Positions 8,442 through 16,195 of a stretch of 64,000 bases of DNA are shown in pieces (within the stretch, counting starts at the first letter, position 1; every line of letters starts with the position of its first letter). Origin of the DNA: Desulfotruncus arcticus DSM 17038 (GTDB lineage Bacteria > Bacillota > Desulfotomaculia > Desulfotomaculales > Desulfallaceae). The stretch is from the NCBI RefSeq assembly GCF_900113335.1, contig NZ_FOOX01000018.1:53898-117897 (forward strand). The letters run 5' to 3'. The position numbers and the translations under genes were made by a program. A model generated the notes under the pieces. That model was not told where the DNA came from. It ran no database searches and was given only the letters and a program-made list of their open reading frames with translations.

Positions 8442-9221
8442 TTATTCTTCCTCCTTTCGCCTGGGAATCCACTTCCGGTAATCAAAGGTAGTGACTGTGC
8501 GGGGAGTGATATATTGTTTGCGGGTGTTTTCCAGTATTTTTGTCATATTAATTAAATGGTAGTCGGGATTAATATCCACATAGGGGTTTTTGGCCAGGGC
8601 GGCCAGGGGTATACCCACCACCAGGCCGGAGTTTTTACAGTAACCCATTTTTAGCCCGGCGAGGCCCACGCTGGTAAATGGCCGGGAATCTACGAAAAGC
8701 CTGGCCGCCAGCCACAGAGCGGAGCCAACCGCATAGCCCAGGTCATTTACCCTGGCTGTGCACAAGGGCCCCCTGATTAAAGCTTCAGAACGCCGGTCAG
8801 TGGTATCCACCATGCCGCACTTGGTCTTTTTGCGCTCATAAAAATAACTGCAGTCGGGTTTACCCCCGCACATGCCGCAGCCCGCGTCCAGGGGGTTATC
8901 CTCCGCCATGCGGGATCCGAGGAAGATAACTGCGTCGCTCTCCCGGACCATCACCGCCTCGTATTTGAACATCTCTTCCCACACCTTGTTGGTGTAAGCA
9001 AGTTCTTCCATTTTCCGGGCGATTTGCTCCTGCTCGTCCTGCCCATAAACCAGTTCCGCCTCAACATGAGACACCCCACCGGCAAACGGGGCGGTCAGGG
9101 CGGCGTTAATCATCAGCCGGGCCGCTAAAATACTCCCTTCACGCCTCCTCAAATCCTGAGGGGAATAGGGGGGGTACTCATAAATATACTCGCGGCCGCT
9201 AAAATCGATGTGTTGGCGCAA
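8442..9221 (-). CDS. DUF2148 ferredoxin-like protein (first copy)
   Basis: A 259-residue protein, first gene of the minus operon. The N-terminal region (ILAARLMINAALTAPFAGG) aligns with the second copy by eye. The Cys-rich centre DAGCGMCGGKPDC followed by KTKCG and GPLC (about residues 111-165) could bind an iron-sulfur cluster. Like its neighbour it belongs to DUF2148, for which I know no proven function. GGAG lies about 8 bases before the ATG. The sigma-54 promoter at 9341-9357 is about 120 bp upstream. The tandem arrangement argues for a two-subunit complex. Confidence 0.75.
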   Translation of the reverse strand: MRQHIDFSGREYIYEYPPYSPQDLRRREGSILAARLMINAALTAPFAGGVSHVEAELVYGQDEQEQIARKMEELAYTNKVWEEMFKYEAVMVRESDAVIFLGSRMAEDNPLDAGCGMCGGKPDCSYFYERKKTKCGMVDTTDRRSEALIRGPLCTARVNDLGYAVGSALWLAARLFVDSRPFTSVGLAGLKMGYCKNSGLVVGIPLAALAKNPYVDINPDYHLINMTKILENTRKQYITPRTVTTFDYRKWIPRRKEEE

Positions 9222-9340
9222 TCCTCCACACTCCTTTCAAATTTTGCAGCAAAATGCAGAGCTGATCCAGAAGACCATTGTCCAAACCAGGCCCGGATCA
9301 AGTGAAAATAATTAAATATTTTGAACTCTAATAATATTTA

Positions 9341-9357
9341 AGCAACTAACATGCCAA
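9341..9357 (-). promoter_or_regulatory. sigma-54 (-24/-12) promoter of the lipid operon
   Basis: The minus strand reads TTGGCATGTTAGTTGCT, with GG and GC exactly 10 bases apart, against the consensus TTGGCAC-N5-TTGCW. It lies about 120 bp before the first gene, next to the gene of a sigma-54 activator. Confidence 0.75.
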
Positions 9358-9471
9358 AAATGTTATTAAGCGGTTAAAATATCAAGGTGGCTTATTACGG
9401 TGTTAAAACCCCCGCAATAGCCGACTGCCCGAGATAACAGAGGGACAAATCCCTATACCCGGCCTCGCACA

Positions 9472-9514
9472 TGTTGCATACTGTTGCGAACCGCTGCGCC
9501 ACATTGCTGCAACA
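9472..9514 (-). promoter_or_regulatory. nested inverted repeats, probable upstream activator sites
   Basis: TGTTGCA (9472-9478) is mirrored by TGCAACA (9508-9514). Inside it TGTTGCG (9482-9488) faces CGCCACA (9497-9503). They lie 115-175 bp upstream of the sigma-54 promoter, the usual place for an enhancer bound by a Fis-HTH activator. The regulator at 9634-11238 is the natural partner. Confidence 0.6.
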
Positions 9515-9550
9515 CTTTGATAAAAAAACGTGCTCTTTTATCAAGTATTG

Positions 9551-9606
9551 GAAAAAGGGAACAGGCTGCTTTTTCAAAAACGAAAAAGCAGCCTGTTCCC
9601 TTTTTC
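9551..9606. terminator. perfect 25-bp hairpin, terminator of the activator gene
   Basis: Positions 9551-9575 are exactly complementary to 9582-9606 with a 6-base loop. The outer ends are AAAAAG/CTTTTT, so either strand ends in a T run. It separates the activator gene from the activator sites of the lipid operon. The stem is longer than most terminators. Confidence 0.75.
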
Positions 9607-9633
9607 ATCCCATTGCTAGCCGGGCGCTTTAAC

Positions 9634-11238
9634 CTAAGGTTTAATGCCGTATTTTTTCATCCTTCTGTACACGGTGGTCCGGTTAACGCCTAATTTTTCC
9701 GCTACCCGGGTAATGTTTCCGCCTGATTCCTTGATGGCTCGGACCAGTTCCTCGCCCCGGGGATTTAATTCATTACGCACCACGTTTTTGCCGGGCATTA
9801 ACCGGTAAAACAGCTCGCTACCCGTCACCCCATCGTCTGCAAGGGCGACCAAACGCTCCACCGTATTTTTCAGTTCCCGAGCATTGCCCGGCCAATGATA
9901 TTGCATAAAGGCTTGAATTAATTGTTTATCCAGCCTATATGCATTCCCATATTTGTTTTGTGCTTCAGTCCTAAAATGCTCCGCCAGCAGAGGAATGTCC
10001 CCCCGGCGCTCGCGCAAAGCGGGTATTTTAATATCTATGCCGGCCAGCCTGTAGTACAGGTCCTCACGAAAGTCCCCTTTGCTAATCAAAGATTCCAAAT
10101 CCCGGCTGGTAGCCGCCAGCACCCGCACGTTAACCGGGCTGGGACGCACTCCCCCGAGACGGCAGACACATCCCTCCTCGATTATCCTTAAAAGCCCGAC
10201 CTGGATTTCATGAGGCGCGTCCCCGATTTCGTCCAGAAATATAGTGCCACCGTCAGCCTGTTCAAAGCGTCCGGGGCGGCCCCTACGGGATGCGCCGGTA
10301 AAGGCGCCCTCCGTATAACCAAACAATTCGCTGGCCATTAAATCTTTTGGTATAGCTCCGCAATTGACAGCAACAAAGGGTCCGTCACCACGCGGGCTGT
10401 TTTGGTGAATTATCCGGGCAAGAACTTCTTTCCCGGTGCCCGTCTCTCCCGTAAGCAACACATTAAGTTCCGTTCTGGCAGCCTTTTTAGCCAGTCCCAG
10501 GGCCAACAGAAATGCCGGATCTTCACCGATTACCCCAGGGGTTGTCTGTTTAACAGGATTGCGGCTTATGTAAAAATGAGCGGGATTTTTAGCAGCACCG
10601 GGTTTATTATCATTCTCCATCATACGCAAGCCTATACCCGTCTCAATTAACCTGGCCATGGCAGTCACCCAGCCTACCGAATGCATATTTAATTCATTGT
10701 TAAAGCCGGTTAAATCAACAACCCCGATAATATTCTTGCTCCAGGGATGAAACAAGGGCGCAGCAGCACAGCAATACGGGTGCCAGCCATAAGAATAATG
10801 ATCGCAACCGTACAGTAAAACATTTGTTTTTTCCGTCAAAGCCAGGCTGATAGCATTGGTGCCGACGCTTTTTTCATCCCAGGAAGCGTTGACCAAAAAG
10901 TTATGTCTTTCCGCATTCTTATTTAATTTAGCGCTCCCTGCTTCCACATGAATCAGTACCCCGGCTGAATTGCTGAGGCCTATTATTAGCTCTGTCATGT
11001 GCATCAGGTTTTTATAGTATTTAAAATATGACTTGGCAACCTGAACCACAAGATTGTCCAGATCGCTCCGGGAATTAGTGACCGTAGGCGCCACGTCAAT
11101 ATGCGGGTTAACCTTATGTTCACGGGATCTCTTCCATGAGTTTATCAGGGCCGGATGAATTTTTGACGGTATTAAACCCTCCTCTTCAAAACTATCCCTG
11201 ATATGCTTACCTGTATTAAAGGTTACAAAGTGATTCAT
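9634..11238 (-). CDS. sigma-54-dependent transcriptional activator, AcoR-like
   Basis: A 534-residue enhancer-binding protein. The N-terminal GAF-type sensor (about 55-205) includes WDEKSVGTNAISLAL and HYSYGWHPYCCAAAPL, as in AcoR-type regulators. The AAA+ domain (about 225-450) has Walker A GETGTGKE, the sigma-54 contact loop ESELFGY/GAFTGA-type sequence (ELFGYTEGAFTGASRRG) and Walker B GGTIFLDEIGD. A Fis-type helix-turn-helix ends the protein (ITRVAEKLGVNRTTVYRRMK). It has no receiver domain, so a small ligand probably controls it. It is transcribed toward the sigma-54 lipid operon and is inferred to activate it. Confidence 0.9.
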   Translation of the reverse strand: MNHFVTFNTGKHIRDSFEEEGLIPSKIHPALINSWKRSREHKVNPHIDVAPTVTNSRSDLDNLVVQVAKSYFKYYKNLMHMTELIIGLSNSAGVLIHVEAGSAKLNKNAERHNFLVNASWDEKSVGTNAISLALTEKTNVLLYGCDHYSYGWHPYCCAAAPLFHPWSKNIIGVVDLTGFNNELNMHSVGWVTAMARLIETGIGLRMMENDNKPGAAKNPAHFYISRNPVKQTTPGVIGEDPAFLLALGLAKKAARTELNVLLTGETGTGKEVLARIIHQNSPRGDGPFVAVNCGAIPKDLMASELFGYTEGAFTGASRRGRPGRFEQADGGTIFLDEIGDAPHEIQVGLLRIIEEGCVCRLGGVRPSPVNVRVLAATSRDLESLISKGDFREDLYYRLAGIDIKIPALRERRGDIPLLAEHFRTEAQNKYGNAYRLDKQLIQAFMQYHWPGNARELKNTVERLVALADDGVTGSELFYRLMPGKNVVRNELNPRGEELVRAIKESGGNITRVAEKLGVNRTTVYRRMKKYGIKP

Positions 11239-11376
11239 ATAATCACCATCAAAATATTCAGTCTATTTTGATTTTACAATAAAATAACGTACATTGAAAT
11301 AGACTACTGATTAAAAAATATCCTATCTGGTAAAAAATTTCCTGAGCATATATTTGTTAACTTACAGTTAAAGATA

Positions 11377-11405
11377 TTGATTTTTTAACAAAATATTCAT
11401 ATAAT
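11377..11405 (+). promoter_or_regulatory. sigma-A promoter of the TetR-PEP enzyme-nuoH unit
   Basis: TTGATT (11377-11382) and TATAAT (11400-11405) are 17 bp apart. The -10 box is perfect. The start point would fall directly at the tandem operators at 11419-11448. Confidence 0.7.
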
Positions 11406-11418
11406 AAAAGCAACAATA

Positions 11419-11448
11419 TGCACTGAGTGCAAATATGCACCAAGTGCA
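11419..11448 (+). promoter_or_regulatory. tandem palindromic operators for the TetR regulator
   Basis: TGCACTGAGTGCA (11419-11431) and TGCACCAAGTGCA (11436-11448) are two inverted repeats whose starts are 17 bp apart. They cover the transcription start and end just before the ribosome site AAAGGAGG. Two palindromes in a row fit cooperative binding of two TetR dimers. Confidence 0.65.
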
Positions 11449-11460
11449 AAGGAGGCAACA

Positions 11461-12087
11461 TTGACAGCAGTTGATAATTGTAATCAGACCAGGCGGGACA
11501 GAAAAAAAGAGCAAGCCCGGACAAAGATAATTGATTTAGCCATTGATCTCTTTGAAAAACAAGGGTTTGAGCAAACTTCCATGGAGCAGATCGCCCGGGA
11601 GGCAGATGTGGCCAAGAGGACTTTATACAATTACTTTTCCGGCAAGGGCGCCATTTTATTGGCTTACATGCAGCGAATCAACCAAAATTATGACCCGTTG
11701 TGGCAAAAAGTTATTGATAAAAACCCCAACACTAAAACCAGGTTGATGGCGATGCTGGAAATAGGTATGGATTGGGCTAGCCAGAACAAGGACATTTTCA
11801 TTATGTACGCCGCAAGCCGGCTGCAGGATATGGCAAGCATGCATCAGATGGAGTCAGATAAACGCAGCGGGCTGCAGGGGGTATTTGAAAGGGTCATCCG
11901 CCGGGGGCAGGAAGATGGTGAACTACGGACGGACATGCCGGCAGAGGCAATAGCAGCTCTGCTGCATTCCAACGTATTCATGGTACTAATGACCTGGATG
12001 ATGCAAGGGGATGCTTTCCCTGTCCGCCTGGCCGTAGCAAATACCATCGACCTTTTTCTTAACGGCTCTTTAAAAAGAAAGGTATAG
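11461..12087 (+). CDS. TetR/AcrR-family transcriptional regulator
   Basis: A 208-residue repressor starting at TTG, placed 6 bases after AAAGGAGG. The TetR DNA-binding domain spans about 12-72 with IIDLAIDLFEKQGFEQTSMEQI and the recognition helix VAKRTLYNYFSGKGAIL. The C-terminal ligand domain is unassigned. It lies 19 bp before the PEP-utilising enzyme gene and is in one unit with it and nuoH. The two palindromes just upstream suggest autorepression. The ligand is not known. Confidence 0.85.
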   Translation: MTAVDNCNQTRRDRKKEQARTKIIDLAIDLFEKQGFEQTSMEQIAREADVAKRTLYNYFSGKGAILLAYMQRINQNYDPLWQKVIDKNPNTKTRLMAMLEIGMDWASQNKDIFIMYAASRLQDMASMHQMESDKRSGLQGVFERVIRRGQEDGELRTDMPAEAIAALLHSNVFMVLMTWMMQGDAFPVRLAVANTIDLFLNGSLKRKV

Positions 12088-12106
12088 AGTCCGGGGAGGG
12101 AAGAAT

Positions 12107-14812
12107 ATGGATAGTGGAGAGGAAAAACTATTTTTGCGCTGGGATGAGGCCTTCAGAGCGGGTCCTGAAGCCGCCGGTGGCAAAGGATGGAACCTGGGGC
12201 GGCTGGACAGGTATGGATTTGACCTTCCAGCCGGTGGAGTGTTATCTACCTTAGCCTATGGGATTTTTATTGAGGCCAACAAGCTGCAAGAAAGCCTGGA
12301 GGATGTATCCCGGTCATCAACTGCGGAAAAAATAACAAATCCTGAAATTACATTGATACTCGATAATATGAGGGGGAAAATTAACAATGGAATCTTTCCC
12401 CCAATTGTGCGTAAGGCACTGGCCCGGAGGTTGAAAAAACTTGGCCTATGGGAAAAACCGGTGGCAGTACGCTCCTCGGCCTCGGCGGAGGACTCGCAGA
12501 AGGCCTCCTTTGCCGGGATGCACGATTCATTCCTTAACGTTAAGGGGCTGGATAATATTCTGGAGTCGGTCAAAGCTTGTTATGCCTCGCTGTGGACCCC
12601 CAGGGCGGTGGCTTACCGGAGAAAAATGAATATTTCCGACAATAAAGTCCTCCCGGCGGTGGTTATCATGCAAATGGTGGAGGCCAGGGCAGCAGGAATA
12701 GCCTTTTCCTGCGACCCCCGCACCGGCCGGGAGGATCTTTTAGTCATCAACGCCAATTACGGACTGGGGGAGTCAGTGGTGGGAGGGCTGGTCGAACCTG
12801 ATCAATATCTATTGGATACAACCGATATTCAGCACAAAATAAAAGGGACGGTAATAGGTTCAAAAAAAACAGTAACTATTCCAGCTGATTGTGGCGGAAC
12901 AATGCTGGTAACCGAAAAAGATTCTAAATGGTTCGAGCTACAAGAAAAAATGCAATCCAAACAGGTGCTCTCAAATATTGAAATAACCCGGCTGGGTCTT
13001 ATTATTTTAAGAGTACTGGACTCCCTGGGAGAAGGTGAGTGCCATCAGGACATAGAGTGGGCATTAGACGGTGAAAAATTTTATCTGGTACAGGCCAGAC
13101 CGGTTACTGCTCTGCCCCAATACACCTACCCGGCAATAAAAAGCCAGCCGGAAATTTGGTCCAACGCCAACACAAGGGATGCCCTTCCCGTGGTATTGTC
13201 GACCTTGGCTCATAGAGATAACAAAATCATCTTGACCAAAATGATGGATGGTTTCTACAAATATTTAGGTGTCCAACAACTTCCCGGAATCCAACGCTTT
13301 AAATGTTTCAACGGCAGGCTTTACGCGAATATGTCGGTCTTTCAGTGGGAGGCCTATAAATATTACGCCATGACTCCCGCTGAATCCAACCATCATATGG
13401 GAGGACACCAACAGGAAATAACCATACCCGAAAATCAAAAGCATGGGAGGGCCTCCCTCCTGAAAATAAAGCTATTACACTTTAAGCTTGTGTTTTTGCT
13501 AAACCGCCTGAGAAAAAAGGTAGCTAGCTCCTCTGCCAACATTCGCAGCTACACGGACGAGATGCGGGGAAAAGATTTAACCCTGGTTGAAGATAAAGAT
13601 CTGTTAAACTATTTTATGGATTTAGCCCAAACAACATATACATATTCGCCTATGGTACCCCTTTTCAACCTTTTCGCGGGTGGAACAATGATGACACTGA
13701 CCGGGGTACTGGAAAATTATTTTCCTACAGAAAGTAAGGCTCTAATTAGTTACTTAATGGCCGGGGCTGGGAACATAACCAGCGCAACTCACGGTTACCG
13801 CCTGATAGAGCTGGCTGAACTAGCCGGAAAAGACCCTGATGCACTGATGTTTTTCACTTCCGCATCATATAATCCTCTTAACTGGGAGTATGCATTGCCG
13901 GACAACACACCTTTTAAGCAGGTATTTAAAGGTTATATAAAAGATTTCGGCCACCGGGCGGTTTACGAAGCGGACACTATCAATCCTCGCTGGAGGGAAA
14001 ACCCTTCCTACCTTCTGAACACTGTCAAAACCTTGCTGGATAATGCAAACACAGCCTCAATCAAGGCCGGGCAAGAGAAAAAAAGAAAAACATCCTGGGA
14101 CCGGATAAATACCAAACTCCCTTTTTACCTTAAAGTACTGGTAAAATACCTGGTGTCCCAGCTCATTGAGAACTCAGAAATGAGGGAAATGACCAAATCG
14201 GAGATAATTCGACTCGCAGAAGTTCACCGTAAGATATGTCTGGAAATAGCCGGACGGCTGGTTAAATGGGGGCTATTAACAGAACGTAATGATATCTTTC
14301 ACTGCTCATGGTATGACATTATCCCCATCCTAACAGATGATTGGGACGGGCGGGGACTGCAAAACCTTGTGTCCGACCGGAAAAAAAGAAGAAAAGAACT
14401 GGAAGCCCTGTCCCCTCCGGACCTGATAATCAATGATACACCCGTTTACTCCACTCCTTTAGCCCGCGGTCCAGGAGATACGCTGGAGGGTCTGGGCGTA
14501 GCGGCCGGGAAAGCGTCAGGCCAAGCCAGGATAGTGATGCACCCGGAAGAGGGGAAAAAACTGGGCTGCGGCGAGGTGCTGGCGGCTCCCTCCACCGACC
14601 CGGCCTGGACCCCTCTCTTTTTAAAAGCTTCAGCCATAGTAATGGAAACCGGCGGATTTCTGTCACATGGAGCCATAGTGGCCAGAGAATACGGCATACC
14701 AGCAGTTGTTAATATCCCGGGTGTGCTGAAGTTGGTGCAGGATGGGCAGGAAACTACCGTGGATGGAGATGAGGGCAAGATCTATCTTAAGCCAATCCAT
14801 GAGAATAATTAG
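12107..14812 (+). CDS. PEP/pyruvate-binding enzyme with rifampin-phosphotransferase-like architecture
   Basis: A 901-residue protein. The N-terminal ATP-grasp domain of the PPDK/PEP-synthase family (about 18-335) has GGKGWNLGRL, KPVAVRSSASAEDS and EWALDGEKFYLVQARPV. The C-terminal swivelling phosphohistidine domain (about 790-895) has TDPAWTPLF and GGFLSHGAIVAREYGIPAV with the transfer His. The PEP-binding TIM barrel that closes true PEP synthase is missing. Between them lies a large helical region (about 345-780). This order (ATP-binding, middle, His domain) is that of rifampin phosphotransferase, which phosphorylates a small molecule held by the middle domain. What this one phosphorylates is unknown. 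A link to orphan NuoH is unusual. Confidence 0.75.
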   Translation: MDSGEEKLFLRWDEAFRAGPEAAGGKGWNLGRLDRYGFDLPAGGVLSTLAYGIFIEANKLQESLEDVSRSSTAEKITNPEITLILDNMRGKINNGIFPPIVRKALARRLKKLGLWEKPVAVRSSASAEDSQKASFAGMHDSFLNVKGLDNILESVKACYASLWTPRAVAYRRKMNISDNKVLPAVVIMQMVEARAAGIAFSCDPRTGREDLLVINANYGLGESVVGGLVEPDQYLLDTTDIQHKIKGTVIGSKKTVTIPADCGGTMLVTEKDSKWFELQEKMQSKQVLSNIEITRLGLIILRVLDSLGEGECHQDIEWALDGEKFYLVQARPVTALPQYTYPAIKSQPEIWSNANTRDALPVVLSTLAHRDNKIILTKMMDGFYKYLGVQQLPGIQRFKCFNGRLYANMSVFQWEAYKYYAMTPAESNHHMGGHQQEITIPENQKHGRASLLKIKLLHFKLVFLLNRLRKKVASSSANIRSYTDEMRGKDLTLVEDKDLLNYFMDLAQTTYTYSPMVPLFNLFAGGTMMTLTGVLENYFPTESKALISYLMAGAGNITSATHGYRLIELAELAGKDPDALMFFTSASYNPLNWEYALPDNTPFKQVFKGYIKDFGHRAVYEADTINPRWRENPSYLLNTVKTLLDNANTASIKAGQEKKRKTSWDRINTKLPFYLKVLVKYLVSQLIENSEMREMTKSEIIRLAEVHRKICLEIAGRLVKWGLLTERNDIFHCSWYDIIPILTDDWDGRGLQNLVSDRKKRRKELEALSPPDLIINDTPVYSTPLARGPGDTLEGLGVAAGKASGQARIVMHPEEGKKLGCGEVLAAPSTDPAWTPLFLKASAIVMETGGFLSHGAIVAREYGIPAVVNIPGVLKLVQDGQETTVDGDEGKIYLKPIHENN

Positions 14813-14833
14813 AATTATGGGGAGGGGAATGAA

Positions 14834-15892
14834 GTGCTGGGAAACTTATTTGTGGGCATAGCTGATTGGATCAGAACTCTTGTCGGTGGTGTTGGATTTC
14901 TACCCGGTGAGCTTGCAGAAGCAATTGTTTTATTATGCAAGTTGGTCGCTGTCCTGGTATTCATCCTGATCAACTGTTTGTATCTGCCGCTTTACGTGGA
15001 GCGAAAGGTTGCCGCCTATATGCAGGCCCGCATTGGCCCAAACCGGGTCGGTCCCAAGGGGTTACTGCAGCCTCTGGCCGATATGGTTAAAATGCTGGGC
15101 AAAGAAATCATTATCCCCGGAAAATCGGATAAAGTATTATTTTTGCTGGCACCCTTACTGATCTTTGTGCCGACTTTGATGGCTTTTGCCGTGATTCCCT
15201 TCGGCAAAGGCATGGCGGCAATTGATATCAACATCAGCCTGTTTTACATCCTGGCCATTTCTTCCCTTACCACACTGTTTATCTGGATGGGAGGTTGGGC
15301 TTCGAATAGTAAGTATTCCTTAATTGGCGCCATGCGTGTAGTGGCCCAAATGGTTAGCTACGAACTGCCGCTGGTGCTTTCCCTGCTCGGCGTGGTAATG
15401 ATTGTAGGCAATCTTAATTTATCAGACATCATAGCCGCCCAGGAGCATACCTGGTTTATTTTAACCCAGCCCATTGCTTTCCTGATTTACTTCACTGCCA
15501 GTGTAGCCGAAACAAACCGTACCCCGTTTTGTGTTGTTGAAGGGGAATCGGAGATTATTGCCGGACCCTATACGGAATACGGAGGTATGGGCTTCGGTAT
15601 GTATGGCCTGACCGAGTTCGCCAACATTATGCTGACGTGTGCTTTGGCTACCATTATCTTTCTCGGCGGGTGGCAGGCGCCTTTCGGCCTGACTTTCATC
15701 CCTTCCTGGATCTGGTTCTTACTGAAAATGTATATCCTGATTTTCCTCGTCATGCAATTTCGCTGGACCTATCCCCGCATCAGGGTGGACCAGCTTATGG
15801 GATTTTGTTGGAAGATACTGGTGCCCCTTGCCCTGGCTAACATTTTTATAACCGGCATTGCCGTTAAAATATATCAGACAATCGGTTGGTGA
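14834..15892 (+). CDS. nuoH: orphan NADH-quinone oxidoreductase subunit H (NuoH-like)
   Basis: A 352-residue polytopic membrane protein starting at GTG after GGGGAGGGG. The NuoH hallmarks are present: YVERKVAAYMQARIGPNRVGP (about 56-76) and the third acidic loop AETNRTPFCVVEGESEIIAGPYTEY (about 221-245), with about eight membrane helices. In complex I this subunit helps form the quinone channel. In the acidic loop the normally conserved P-F-D is P-F-C. No other nuo or membrane-hydrogenase gene is nearby, and it follows the PEP-utilising enzyme by 21 bp. It could serve a complex encoded elsewhere or have a new partner. Confidence 0.85.
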   Translation: MLGNLFVGIADWIRTLVGGVGFLPGELAEAIVLLCKLVAVLVFILINCLYLPLYVERKVAAYMQARIGPNRVGPKGLLQPLADMVKMLGKEIIIPGKSDKVLFLLAPLLIFVPTLMAFAVIPFGKGMAAIDINISLFYILAISSLTTLFIWMGGWASNSKYSLIGAMRVVAQMVSYELPLVLSLLGVVMIVGNLNLSDIIAAQEHTWFILTQPIAFLIYFTASVAETNRTPFCVVEGESEIIAGPYTEYGGMGFGMYGLTEFANIMLTCALATIIFLGGWQAPFGLTFIPSWIWFLLKMYILIFLVMQFRWTYPRIRVDQLMGFCWKILVPLALANIFITGIAVKIYQTIGW

Positions 15893-16195
15893 CGGATTTG
15901 CCAGCGGCAGATTATGGATTATGTTAATTATTATATTTAAGGGCCTCCCGGGATTTTTCACGAGAGGCCCTACTACTTGCCAGCGAATCATTAACTGTTC
16001 CCAGCCGATTTCCCTAATCCAAGGATTTCTTATTTAATTATCCTGCAATCCCTTGCTTATCTGTCCCCAATTACCTTCCAAGGCATCGTTTTTAAGCTCC
16101 TTAGCCATTTCAATTTGGCTTTCGCATGTAACCTCGAGCGGCAGGGGCGAGCGGACATGGTCGTCCGCTCTAATAGCTATTATCTCATTAAAGCA
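15893..16195. other. intergenic region with two weak hairpins
   Basis: Between convergent nuoH and the RND permease. GGGCCTC (15941-15947) can pair with GAGGCCC (15964-15970), and GAGCGGAC (16149-16156) with GTCCGCTC (16163-16170). Neither has a clear T run. I see no gene. Confidence 0.4.
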
